Source: Thiomicrospira microaerophila (lineage in GTDB: Bacteria > Pseudomonadota > Gammaproteobacteria > Thiomicrospirales > Thiomicrospiraceae). From it: 35,527 nucleotides of DNA. The position numbers were made by a program, and so were the translations under genes. Position 1 is the first letter of the stretch. Each line of letters starts with the position of its first letter. Where the stretch lies: NCBI RefSeq assembly GCF_000934765.1, contig NZ_JYNN01000027.1, positions 1,212 to 36,738 of the forward strand, in the 5' to 3' direction. Shown here piece by piece: positions 1 through 7,881 of the stretch. The notes under the pieces were generated by a model. The model worked only from the letters and a program-made list of their open reading frames with translations. It ran no database searches and was not told the DNA's origin.

Positions 1-27
1 GTAATTATAGGAAAATGGGATGGATTT

Positions 28-88
28 TGCAATTTAAAAGTGGCTGTCCTTTTAACGTCCTGCAATTTAAAAGTGGCTGTCCTTTTAA
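28..88. repeat. 33-bp-period direct repeat, two copies
   Basis: A 28-base sequence beginning TGCAATTTAAAAGTGGC is present at 28-55 and again, identical, at 61-88. The bases before it (1-27) look like a decayed third unit. Tandem short repeats of this kind, beginning TG and carrying AATTTAAAAGTGGC, resemble the multiple terminal repeats of IS21-family elements. No transposase is visible in the window, and the orientation would place the element over the S-layer gene, so at most this is a solo remnant. The repeat is seen directly; the IS21 link is a guess. Confidence 0.75.
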
Positions 89-120
89 TTTTTACTTGGG
101 TAAAAATAGGGCTTAGAAAA

Positions 121-157
121 TAAAAGACCCCGTAGTTTAGTACAGGGTCTCTTTTTT
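121..157. terminator. Rho-independent terminator downstream of the S-layer gene
   Basis: The stem AGACCC (125-130) pairs with GGGTCT (145-150), and inner GTA/TAC bases can extend it. It is flanked by AAAA on the left and six T on the right, so it could work in both directions. It lies about 125 bp beyond the stop of the S-layer gene, which reads toward it on the minus strand. Confidence 0.7.
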
Positions 158-281
158 GTTTTTTACCCCTTGCTGACCAGGCCTGGTATGCCTTGCGGTT
201 TACCAAGCTGGTGCTTGAGGGATCAGGTTAGTGGGCTAACACCGGAGTATTAGCGGTTGGCCTGTTTTTGCTAATCGAGGA

Positions 282-3215
282 TTAAGCAAAGCTGCTAGCA
301 TTAATAGCGGCATCAAGAGATGCACCAAAGTCAATAGTACCGATAAGGTTAACTACAACAGTTGTAGAACTCGCTGCTGTATCCACTTCAAATATTTTGT
401 ATTCACCAACGTTAGTGTTATTTTGCACCATCAATATTGCATCTGTCTTACCTGCAACAATAGAAGTATTAGACAAACTAGCAGGTAGAAGTGAATCTAT
501 AGAAGCCTTAACTTTAGCCGCATCAAGATTTGCAAAAGTTGTACCGGAAATACCAGCCACTGCATCATAATTAGCCGCAGCAAATGTGATGATTGAAACT
601 TTATTATCAGCAAAATCTACAGCACCTGTTGTAAATACGTTTTCATTCACAGCACCAACCGTTGTACCATAAGAAGTGAAGTCTAGGATATGGTTGCCTA
701 GTACAGCTGCACCAGTTGTCACACCCGCATCAAAGAAATTAACAATTGAAACGGTACCAATTTGACCATCAAATTTAATTGTATTTCCTGTAACTGCAGT
801 GTGTGATGACAACACAATTACATCATTACCTGAACCGGCATTGATCACTGATTGGTTTACAGTTAGATTATTAGATGATGTTCCAACATCTGGAGCTTGC
901 ACAACTTGAGCAGCTCCCAATGTAACACCAGGTTGAGCTACACCAGCAGCAACCGCTGTAGCATCTGCTGTTCCAGCAACAGGAACTTGCGGCGCACCAA
1001 TAGATATACCAAGTTGGTTACTACCACCTACTAATGATTCAATCACTAGAGCGTTACCCGTTCCATCTTGCGCGCTTAGAAGTTGGCTCAAAACTGGCGA
1101 ATCAGCAATGGCTTTTTTGATTGCTTGGTTTACATGGAACTGTGTCGCAACAAAGTTTGCACCTGTTGGTACTTCTACCACTGATTCAAAACCAGCAAAG
1201 TTTACCGTTAGGTTGGCTTTGTAAAGTACTTGTGTTGCAAATGCCGGTGCCGCACCAATTATCTCAGCACCTACAGTCCACGTACCTAAATTAACAGCAG
1301 CATTATTATTCACATAAATAAAGTCATCACCAGCACCGGTATTGATTACAAACTTGCCTTGACCTGTTACGGTTACGGTGTCGTTACCGGTACCGGTGGT
1401 GATCGCTAGGTTGTTGTGTAATGCTGTAGTGGCAAGTGAAATATTACCTGTATTAACAGTCACTGTGTTATTACCGTTACCTGCATTCACATCTAAGCGG
1501 AAGTCTTCACGTCCGGTTAAGCCGTTATCCACGTTTAAGGTAATGGTGTCGTTACCTGAACCTGTTGCATAGGCGAAGTCGGTTGAGAATACGTTGTTAT
1601 AAGCAGGCGTGCTGTTATCAGCCGCAGGATCATTAGCGGTATCTGTTAGGTTTAGATATTTAGCAACAGAACCAACAGTACCTGCAGCATTGAGGTTCAG
1701 GAGTGCTGGTGCTACTGGTGGTGCTACAGATAACAAATTCACACCAAAGTTCATGTCGCCTTCCATTGAACGACCGTCAACCACGCGTACGTCGGTCATA
1801 GCTGTATCAATACGCAAATCGCCTTTTGCTGTGCCGTTTTCTACGTTCATCACCATTAAGCTGTTGTTTGTGGTGTTGATAGAGTTAATCCAGCTTGATT
1901 TTTCAACAGTTACGTTGAATTGCTGAATACCCTGTGAGTTAGCAGTTGACATGTTGCCGATAACTAGGTCACCAGCATCTGAACCACGACCAACGTTATC
2001 CAACACGATGTTAGTAGATGTTAATGCATTCAATTGTTGCTGTGGTGTAGCCCCCATGGTTTTAACCACGTTACCAGACACGGCTGTACCTGATTCAGTA
2101 ATAGTGCCTGACGCTAGGGTTGCACCGGTTGAGGTAATGACGATTGGCGTAAAGGTACCTGCGCTTTGACCGACAGTGTAAGAGGTTGCGCCATCTGTAA
2201 TCGCCGCTGAGAATACAGCTTGTTCTGCTACTCCTGTTGCCGCTGTTACGCCCGTAATGCCCGCCGCTGTAATCGCTGCGTTAGTCGCCGTTACAACATC
2301 TGCGTAGCTGGTTGCCTCAGACGTATCAACCGTCACCGTTGTTTCGCCAACATTGAACGTAAAGCTTGCGAAGCCATCAATTGGATTTTGAAGTTTAGCT
2401 ACGTTTAAAACGTTTGCCATTTTAATGGTAATTGAGTTGCCGGTTGAAACTTGACCCACTGATGTGATGTATTCTTTGTCGAAATATACACGGTAGTCAG
2501 TATTGCCCGAATCGGTATCTTTCCAGCCAATTGTGGTTTCGTGAGAGTTAGAACGCACGTCTTCAATGGTTAAATCAGAACGTGAGCTGTTATTCCACCA
2601 CTGCTGAACACCAGACATTAATTCTGCATCGATCACGTTGTTGTTGTTGTTAGCACCAGCACCAGCAGGATCATTATCGCCGTTGTTACCAGCGTTATTT
2701 GACTGTGAAATCACATTCACAATTTCAACAGAGTTGGTTTCTGCACGGATTGCAAAAGCTGATGCATTGCCAAGGGTAATGTTTAGGGTATCTGTTTGAT
2801 CTCCACCATTAATAACATCACCAGATTGGAAGGTATTAGCGTTATGCACTAGATCTGCTGTAAATACGTTATCCTGACCATCTTTACCTGTCAATACATC
2901 TCGACCTGTAGTTAATTCAAGCAATGGATCTGAAACCCCTGGAACCTTCCCAGCCAGAGTCTCCAGTAACGCACCTGCGTCTTCGCCCTCGGCTAGGTTG
3001 CCAGACTGTACAAAACCAATTGATTTTTCAGCAATTTCAGTACGCTTGAACGTACCGTCAGCAATTTTTCCAACCCACCAAGAAACATACTCAGCTGAAG
3101 GTTCTGTGATCCCCCACACCTCAGCAAACATAGACTGAACTAGTGCTGTATCTGACGTTGGTTGAGATGCAAAGTTATCATTAAATGCATTAATGAAATT
3201 TTGAAGTTGTGACAT
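282..3215 (-). CDS. S-layer / RTX-like surface protein, type I secretion substrate
   Basis: A 977-residue acidic protein rich in Thr, Ala, Asn, Val and Gly, with very few Lys/Arg and essentially no Cys, as is usual for S-layer proteins. It has no signal peptide. Residues 1-75 form a helical N-terminal module. A LTTGRDVLTGKDGQDN segment (about 101-116) is typical of secreted beta-strand-repeat proteins. Degenerate Ca-binding RTX-like units (GSGND, GNGNN, GTGND, GAGDD, GSGND) occur near residues 551, 578, 610, 628 and 795. The C-terminus ends in small and hydrophobic residues (DAAINASSFA), as type I secretion signals do. The start has a strong ribosome site (AAAGGAG). The gene stands alone between a long leader and a terminator. 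The likely exporter is the type I system at 12.9-17.4 kb together with SapC and DUF6447 partners. It could alternatively be a large adhesin, but the low repeat content and composition favour an S-layer subunit. Confidence 0.8.
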   Translation of the reverse strand: MSQLQNFINAFNDNFASQPTSDTALVQSMFAEVWGITEPSAEYVSWWVGKIADGTFKRTEIAEKSIGFVQSGNLAEGEDAGALLETLAGKVPGVSDPLLELTTGRDVLTGKDGQDNVFTADLVHNANTFQSGDVINGGDQTDTLNITLGNASAFAIRAETNSVEIVNVISQSNNAGNNGDNDPAGAGANNNNNVIDAELMSGVQQWWNNSSRSDLTIEDVRSNSHETTIGWKDTDSGNTDYRVYFDKEYITSVGQVSTGNSITIKMANVLNVAKLQNPIDGFASFTFNVGETTVTVDTSEATSYADVVTATNAAITAAGITGVTAATGVAEQAVFSAAITDGATSYTVGQSAGTFTPIVITSTGATLASGTITESGTAVSGNVVKTMGATPQQQLNALTSTNIVLDNVGRGSDAGDLVIGNMSTANSQGIQQFNVTVEKSSWINSINTTNNSLMVMNVENGTAKGDLRIDTAMTDVRVVDGRSMEGDMNFGVNLLSVAPPVAPALLNLNAAGTVGSVAKYLNLTDTANDPAADNSTPAYNNVFSTDFAYATGSGNDTITLNVDNGLTGREDFRLDVNAGNGNNTVTVNTGNISLATTALHNNLAITTGTGNDTVTVTGQGKFVINTGAGDDFIYVNNNAAVNLGTWTVGAEIIGAAPAFATQVLYKANLTVNFAGFESVVEVPTGANFVATQFHVNQAIKKAIADSPVLSQLLSAQDGTGNALVIESLVGGSNQLGISIGAPQVPVAGTADATAVAAGVAQPGVTLGAAQVVQAPDVGTSSNNLTVNQSVINAGSGNDVIVLSSHTAVTGNTIKFDGQIGTVSIVNFFDAGVTTGAAVLGNHILDFTSYGTTVGAVNENVFTTGAVDFADNKVSIITFAAANYDAVAGISGTTFANLDAAKVKASIDSLLPASLSNTSIVAGKTDAILMVQNNTNVGEYKIFEVDTAASSTTVVVNLIGTIDFGASLDAAINASSFA

Positions 3216-3480
3216 TAGATTACTCCTTTAGAGATAAAAAAACTTGTCAAGTTTACAAGCCGTTCTTTTTGAGAATAGACAGGTTTACGACACACGATTC
3301 AGCCAAGAGTTTAGATCATTTCACTGTTTCGACGCTAGCAAACTTAATAAGTTACAAGCCTATTCCTTTAATTCAATCGCAATTAGACCAGATTAAAAGC
3401 CTTTTTGCAATTATTTTGCTGATTTTTTTTACGTTTGATTTCGCATGTTGTTTTTAAGACGTGCTTGTAACAAGATTGTC

Positions 3481-3504
3481 ATTTTAGCACTTGATTTATA
3501 TCAA
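3481..3504 (-). promoter_or_regulatory. FNR/ANR-type box overlapping a candidate promoter for the S-layer gene
   Basis: TTGATTTATATCAA at 3491-3504 matches the FNR consensus TTGAT-N4-ATCAA exactly. On the minus strand it is followed at once by TGCTAAAAT (3481-3489), an extended -10 element. The box would sit between -35 and -10, a position more typical of repression than of activation. Transcription from here would give a leader of about 260 nt before the S-layer start. The palindrome is seen directly; the factor and its effect are inferred. Confidence 0.4.
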
Positions 3505-3578
3505 TTATTAATATGTTAGCTGTATATTTTTTATAATTGTTTTTTTACAGGTTTAACCTCCCTCTTTCTGATTAGGGT

Positions 3579-3657
3579 GCGCCTTGGACTTGGGTTCGAG
3601 GGCTGTTTCATTGGTTAAGTCGGTCTGCATTCCCACGCGGAGCGTGGGAACGAGGTT
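3579..3657. repeat. BIME-like repeat, copy 1 (left hairpin missing)
   Basis: It starts GCGCCTTGGACTTGGG and ends with the hairpin TTCCCACGC-GGA-GCGTGGGAA (3630-3650) followed by CGAGGTT. It is closely similar along its length to 10549-10626 and 35060-35136. The left hairpin present in those copies is absent here. It lies in the gap between the S-layer gene and the ABC transporter. Confidence 0.85.
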
Positions 3658-3661
3658 ACTC

Positions 3662-3741
3662 CCCTGTCACCCTGCGCGAAGTCGCAGGGTCTATTGCCGC
3701 CAGCGGCTGGATCCTGCGACTTCGCGCAGGATGACGGCGCT
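3662..3741. repeat. 80-bp palindromic repeat, copy A, with partial tandem extension to 3786
   Basis: Two perfect 18-base inverted arms beginning CCTGCGCGAAGTCGCAGG flank a short spacer containing a second small hairpin (GCCGCCAGCGGC). The whole 80 bp recurs at 28359-28438 with one mismatch. Just after it, the segment CGCGCAGGATGACGGCGCTT and the following bases are repeated once more at a 35-bp offset, up to about 3786. It is intergenic and non-coding. Confidence 0.9.
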
Positions 3742-3827
3742 TGGCTTGATGGCGGTGACGCGCAGGATGACGGCGCTTGGCTTGATTGTTCTTTGTCGCG
3801 TTGATGATGAATTTGCTTTAAAATGTT

Positions 3828-5657
3828 TTGTTTTTTGGTTTATTGACTGTGTTTAAACAATTTTTAGGGCTTTTTAGCCTGCTTGCGGCTGATCATCGCC
3901 GCCAGCTTTTGCGCTTGCAGGGGCTGGTGGTCATTTCGGCGTTATTCGAGTTTATTTCTTTAGCCTCTATTGTGCCATTTATTGCGTTGATTGGTGATCA
4001 GTCGCTTGTTTTTCGGGTGAATGGGTTGTTGTATGTGTATAACGCACTCGAGTTTACACAAACGTCGATCTTTGTCGCTTGGGTCGGGGTTGGGGTATTG
4101 GGGTTGTTGAGTTTGTCGATGGGCTTGTCTTTGTGGACATCTTGGCGACTGTCGTTGTTGGCGAGCCGCATGGGTGCGGAGATAGCGGATTGTTTGTTTC
4201 TATATTATATGCGTCAGCCCTGGTTGTTCCACAGCCTTCATCCTAGCTCGGCGTTGACGAAGCAGATTTCGACTGAGTCGGTGCGCGTGGCGCATGGGAT
4301 GATTGCGCCGTTGATTTTGGTGAATGCGCGTTTGGTCTTGGTGGCAGTATTGGTGACGGGGATGATTTGGGTGAACCCTTGGGTGGCGCTGGGGGGCTTG
4401 GTGGTTTTTGGCCTGGCGTATGCGGTGGTGTATTTGTTGGTGCGCCGCCGGGTGTATCAGCAAGGCGAGCGGTTGTCGGCGATGGCGACGATTCGCTATC
4501 GTTTGATGCAGGAGGGGTTTGGCGGTATCCGTGATGTGTTGCTCTCGCATCGCCAGGGGTTTTTTATGGATCAGTTTGTCGCCACGAGCGATACCTTGGC
4601 GAGGGCGATTGGGGTTAACAATGCGTTGGTGTTGGTGCCGCGGTTTGTGGTGGAGTGGCTGGCGTTTGGGGTGTTGGTGGCGGTAGCGAGCATTTGGTTG
4701 GTGCTGGGAGCGCAGAGTTTGATGGAGGCGTTGCCTGTGTTGGTGTTTTTTGTGTTGGTGGCATTTCGGTTGTTGCCCGCGCTGCAGCAGGTGTATGCGA
4801 ATCTAACGGTAATGAAGGGTAATGTGGCGGCGTTTGAGGCGATTGAGGGGGATTTGCGCCATGCCCGCGAATTGGAAAGTTCGCGCGCCGCGCAAGGCCG
4901 GACGGACAAGGTGGCGCCTAGGGGGTTGGTTGAGGGGGTTCGGTTTCGTGATGTGGGATTTTGCTATCCTAACGCCTCGCGCCCTGCTTTGGTGAAGGTG
5001 GATGTTTTTTTTGGTGCTAAACAGACGATTGGCTTGGTTGGCGCATCGGGTTCAGGCAAGTCGACGCTGGGGGATTTATTGCTAGGGTTGATTACGCCGT
5101 CAGAAGGCGTGATGGAGGTGGATGGCCATGTTTTGTCTAAAGAGGCGTTAGGCGACTGGCAACAGCGTGTCGGCTTTGTGTCGCAATCGATTTTTTTGTC
5201 GGGCGGATCGGTGGCGGATAATGTGGCGTTTGGGGTTGCGCCCTGTGAGCGTGATGAGGCGGCGGTGGTGCGGGCGTTGAAACAGGCGCAGCTTTGGGAT
5301 TGGGTGTGCGGTTTAGATGATGGGGTGAATAGCTTGGTGGGTGAACGCGGCGTGCAGCTGTCAGGTGGCCAGCGCCAGCGTTTGGGGATTGCACGTGCGT
5401 TGTATCGTGAGGCGCGGGTGTTGGTGTTGGATGAGGCGACGAGTGCGTTGGATGGCGTGACGGAGCGCGAGGTGATGCAGTCGATTGGCGCGATTCGCGG
5501 TGAGGCCTTGTTGGTGTTGATTGCGCATCGCATAAAAACGGTAAAGGATTGTGATGTGATTTTTGTTTTGGATGGCGGGCGGGTGGTCGCTCAAGGTAGT
5601 TATGCGCAACTTTATGCGCAGTGTGATGTGTTTCGGGCGTTAGCGGATCATGGGTAG
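3828..5657 (+). CDS. ABC exporter, transmembrane-ATPase half-transporter (PglK/MsbA-like glycan flippase)
   Basis: A half-size ABC exporter. The N-terminal ~330 residues hold about six membrane segments and the C-terminal ~240 residues are the ATPase. Walker A is GASGSGKST near residue 405, the signature LSGGQRQR near 511, Walker B VLVLDEATSALD near 531, and the H-loop IAHR near 565. Family knowledge: such proteins next to glycosyltransferases usually flip lipid-linked oligosaccharides (PglK) or lipid A-like glycolipids. It overlaps the next gene by 8 bp and begins a three-gene glycan operon. Its start is uncertain: the frame opens with TTG at 3828 after an in-frame stop, TTG 3843 and GTG 3849 are alternatives, and none has a clear ribosome site. 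The GTG gives an N-terminus (VFKQFLGLFSLL) most like relatives. The coding strand is strikingly G+T-rich. Confidence 0.8.
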   Translation: MFFGLLTVFKQFLGLFSLLAADHRRQLLRLQGLVVISALFEFISLASIVPFIALIGDQSLVFRVNGLLYVYNALEFTQTSIFVAWVGVGVLGLLSLSMGLSLWTSWRLSLLASRMGAEIADCLFLYYMRQPWLFHSLHPSSALTKQISTESVRVAHGMIAPLILVNARLVLVAVLVTGMIWVNPWVALGGLVVFGLAYAVVYLLVRRRVYQQGERLSAMATIRYRLMQEGFGGIRDVLLSHRQGFFMDQFVATSDTLARAIGVNNALVLVPRFVVEWLAFGVLVAVASIWLVLGAQSLMEALPVLVFFVLVAFRLLPALQQVYANLTVMKGNVAAFEAIEGDLRHARELESSRAAQGRTDKVAPRGLVEGVRFRDVGFCYPNASRPALVKVDVFFGAKQTIGLVGASGSGKSTLGDLLLGLITPSEGVMEVDGHVLSKEALGDWQQRVGFVSQSIFLSGGSVADNVAFGVAPCERDEAAVVRALKQAQLWDWVCGLDDGVNSLVGERGVQLSGGQRQRLGIARALYREARVLVLDEATSALDGVTEREVMQSIGAIRGEALLVLIAHRIKTVKDCDVIFVLDGGRVVAQGSYAQLYAQCDVFRALADHG

Positions 5658-6963
5658 TGTGCGTATGCTAGGTTGGTTACGCGCGCGCTTGCCTGTGCGC
5701 ATGGCAAATCGGTTGGTTTTTTGGCGCGATCGGTTGCGCCGTGGGTTGGCGGTTTGGGGGTTGCGCTGTGTTCAGGGACGCGGTGTTGGCTGCGCTCTGT
5801 TGTCAGGCGGCTGGCTGGGTAAACGTTTTAAGGGGTTGGCGGGCTTTGGGGTTCGTTGGCTTGATGAGGCGGATGAGGCACGGGTGGCGGTGTTGGCCCA
5901 AGTGCAGTTGGGTGAGGTGTTTGCGCCCTGCCCTGTTAATGGGTCTCAGGTACGGCGGTTGAATCAGGTGCCGGCAGTGAGTTTGTTTCGGTTTCGCCGT
6001 GGGTTGGTTCATGGGCGGTCTTCGCATGTTTTTTTGCAGGATGTGGCGGTGATTGAGCGGTTGCCGGAGGTGTGGGCGGGCGAGCATGATTATGCAACGG
6101 GGGGGTTGATTATTAATGATGAAACCCATGCTTTGCTGGATGCGTATTGGGCGGATACGCCCTTGATGCTGGATCGGGCTTTGTTTGTGGGTGGCAATGG
6201 TGCGCATAATTTTTATCATTGGTTGTTGGAAATCTTTGCTAAGTTTGGCTATTTGGATGCGCTGGCCGAGCATCTTGATGGTGAGGTGAGTTTGTTGTTG
6301 CCTCAAGAGGTGGCGGATACGGGGAATTTTTTGACGTGTTTGCGTTTGTTGCCTGCGTCATGGCGTGCGCGGATTGTTTTTTTGCCGGTGGGGAAGATGG
6401 CATGCGTGTCGGATCTGTATACCTTGAGTGCGCCGAATAATGTGTTGTTTAATACGGTTGGGCGCGGGTTGAGTTTGCGGTTTTTTTATTATCGGTTGGA
6501 TTCGGTGCTTTGGGTACGGGAGGCGATTTTGCGCGAGGCGTTGTCGGAGGATTGGGGGTTAGCGCCGTTGGATCGGTTGTTTTTAGCACGCCGTCGCGGT
6601 TCGGCTCGGGGGTATAACCAGGAGGCGGTGTCGGCGTGTTTGGTGGCGCATGGGTTTCATCCGGTGTATATGGAGGAGTATAGTTTGTGGCAGCAGGCTT
6701 GGTTGTTTTTTCATGCACGGCACATAGTGGGCGCGAGCGGTGCGGCTTGGACGAATGTGGTGTTTGCTAATCCTAAGATGGTGGGGTTAAGTTGGCTGCC
6801 GGCACATTTAATGGATTTTGCGGCGTTTTCTTCGTTGGCGCGGTATGTGGGGTGTGATTTGCGGTTTTTGGCAACGGCGGTGGATGAGCCGGATTATTTG
6901 CATTCGAGTTATCGGGTGGATGTTGATGCGCTGGCGGCTTGGGTGGCGGCGTATGTTGAATAA
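5650..6963 (+). CDS. Glycosyltransferase, GT61 (DUF563) type
   Basis: A 437-residue protein with the two features I associate with GT61/DUF563 enzymes: HNFYHWLLE near residue 186 and, toward the C-terminus, GASGAAWTNVVFANP near residue 361, the family's conserved Gly-rich loop. No signal peptide is evident; the N-terminus is basic and may associate with the inner face of the membrane. It probably transfers a sugar onto the lipid-linked glycan handled by the upstream transporter; donor and acceptor cannot be read from sequence. The ATG lies inside the end of the transporter gene (8-bp overlap, consistent with translational coupling). The end overlaps the next glycosyltransferase by 11 bp. It shares the strong G+T bias of its neighbours. 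Confidence 0.72.
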   Translation: MGSVRMLGWLRARLPVRMANRLVFWRDRLRRGLAVWGLRCVQGRGVGCALLSGGWLGKRFKGLAGFGVRWLDEADEARVAVLAQVQLGEVFAPCPVNGSQVRRLNQVPAVSLFRFRRGLVHGRSSHVFLQDVAVIERLPEVWAGEHDYATGGLIINDETHALLDAYWADTPLMLDRALFVGGNGAHNFYHWLLEIFAKFGYLDALAEHLDGEVSLLLPQEVADTGNFLTCLRLLPASWRARIVFLPVGKMACVSDLYTLSAPNNVLFNTVGRGLSLRFFYYRLDSVLWVREAILREALSEDWGLAPLDRLFLARRRGSARGYNQEAVSACLVAHGFHPVYMEEYSLWQQAWLFFHARHIVGASGAAWTNVVFANPKMVGLSWLPAHLMDFAAFSSLARYVGCDLRFLATAVDEPDYLHSSYRVDVDALAAWVAAYVE

Positions 6964-7846
6964 GCTTGAAGTTGGTTTGCCGTTGGTAAGCGTGGTGATT
7001 CCGAGCTTTAATCATGCGGCGTTTGTGGCGGAGTGCATTGAGTCTGTGATGGCGCAGGATTATGCACGGATTGAGCTGGTGGTGATTGATGATGGTTCGT
7101 CGGATCATTCGGTGCGTGTGATTGAATCGTTGGTGAGCGGTTGTGAGGCGCGGTTTGAGCGGTTTGCGTTTTGGCATCAGGCCAACGCTGGCGTGGCGGC
7201 GACATTGAACGCAGGGTTGGCTTGGTGTCGAGGTGAGTTTGTGTGTCCGATTGCGTCAGATGATGTGATGTTGCCGGGCAAAATCAGTCGTCAAGTGGCG
7301 AACTTTGCAGATTGTGCGCCGGAGGTGTTGGCGCTGTATGGTGGTGAGCAGGTGATTGGGGCGGATGGCGCGGTGTTACGCGAACGGGATTATCCTCGGT
7401 GTGTGTATCGGTTTGAGGATGTGTTGTTGCGTTATTCGTTTTTGTCTGCCCCGTCGGCGATGTTTCGGTTGGCGCCGCTCAAGGCGATTGGCTATCAACC
7501 AGGCCTGGTTGTGGAAGATTGGTCTATGTCGTTGCGTTTGTTGGAAAACGGCGGTGTGTTTTTAAATACGGGCGAAGTGTGGGTGAAGAAGCGGTTGCAT
7601 GATTCGAATGTGTCTTGGCAGTTTGAGGCTATTTGGGACTGTTCGTTGACGATTTTGGCGCGTTATCGTGACCATCGTTTGTATTCTAAGGCGCTGGCGA
7701 GGGTGATGGTGGCGCAGGCGTTTTATTATTTTAGGACAAATAGGCGCGAGGCTTTGCGTTGGCTTTGGCGGGCTTGGCGGGTGGATGTGGGGGTTGTCTG
7801 GGATCGGCGGTTGCTTTGGAGTGCGTATTTGCGGTTTTTTCGCTAA
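6953..7846 (+). CDS. Glycosyltransferase family 2 (GT-A fold)
   Basis: 297 residues if started at ATG 6953. The frame is open further upstream, but the family's first beta-strand (VSVVIPSFN, residues about 12-20) follows this ATG directly, so longer versions are read-through of the preceding gene. VVIDDGSSD (about 43-51) is the nucleotide-binding loop. ASDD near residue 101 occupies the metal-binding DXD position, and VVEDWSM near 186 supplies the likely catalytic acid (ED). It is cytoplasmic or peripheral and adds a sugar from a nucleotide donor to a growing lipid-linked glycan. It is the third gene of the transporter-GT61-GT2 operon, overlapping the GT61 gene by 11 bp. Substrate not predictable. 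Confidence 0.85.
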   Translation: MLNKLEVGLPLVSVVIPSFNHAAFVAECIESVMAQDYARIELVVIDDGSSDHSVRVIESLVSGCEARFERFAFWHQANAGVAATLNAGLAWCRGEFVCPIASDDVMLPGKISRQVANFADCAPEVLALYGGEQVIGADGAVLRERDYPRCVYRFEDVLLRYSFLSAPSAMFRLAPLKAIGYQPGLVVEDWSMSLRLLENGGVFLNTGEVWVKKRLHDSNVSWQFEAIWDCSLTILARYRDHRLYSKALARVMVAQAFYYFRTNRREALRWLWRAWRVDVGVVWDRRLLWSAYLRFFR

Positions 7847-7866
7847 ATAGCGAAATAGCGAAATAG
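7838..7866. other. Hairpin and TAGCGAAA repeats at the convergent gene end
   Basis: TTTCGCTA-AA-TAGCGAAA (7838-7855) is a perfect 8-bp inverted repeat spanning the GT2 stop codon. The unit TAGCGAAA is then repeated at 7856-7863. It lies between the convergent ends of the GT2 gene and the WcaJ-like gene. There is no downstream T-run for either direction, so I do not call it a standard terminator. Confidence 0.5.
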
Positions 7867-7881
7867 CTGGGCGCGGGTTGT

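Noticed and set aside
1-120. Intact IS21-family insertion sequence end
   Set aside because: The two 28-bp repeats recall IS21 termini, but no istA/istB gene is present and the orientation would put the element across the S-layer gene. Kept only as a direct repeat.
3823-3825. ATG as start of the ABC flippase
   Set aside because: It is out of frame with the transporter (offset of 5 bases from the TTG at 3828). In-frame choices are TTG 3828, TTG 3843 or GTG 3849.
3584-3856. 90-codon plus-strand frame with PCHPARSRRVY-type sequence
   Set aside because: It is read entirely from two palindromic repeats (BIME-like copy 1 and the 80-bp element). The same peptide appears at 28356-28622 from copy B, so it is repeat-derived, not a gene.
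6818-6952. Extended N-terminus for the GT2 glycosyltransferase
   Set aside because: The extra codons lie inside the GT61 gene and give a Trp/Arg-rich peptide unlike the family. ATG 6953 directly precedes the first conserved strand.
4200-7205. Many long antisense frames opposite the flippase and glycosyltransferase genes
   Set aside because: They are shadows of the strong G+T bias, which removes stop codons on the opposite strand. Their products are His/Thr/Pro-rich and low in complexity.
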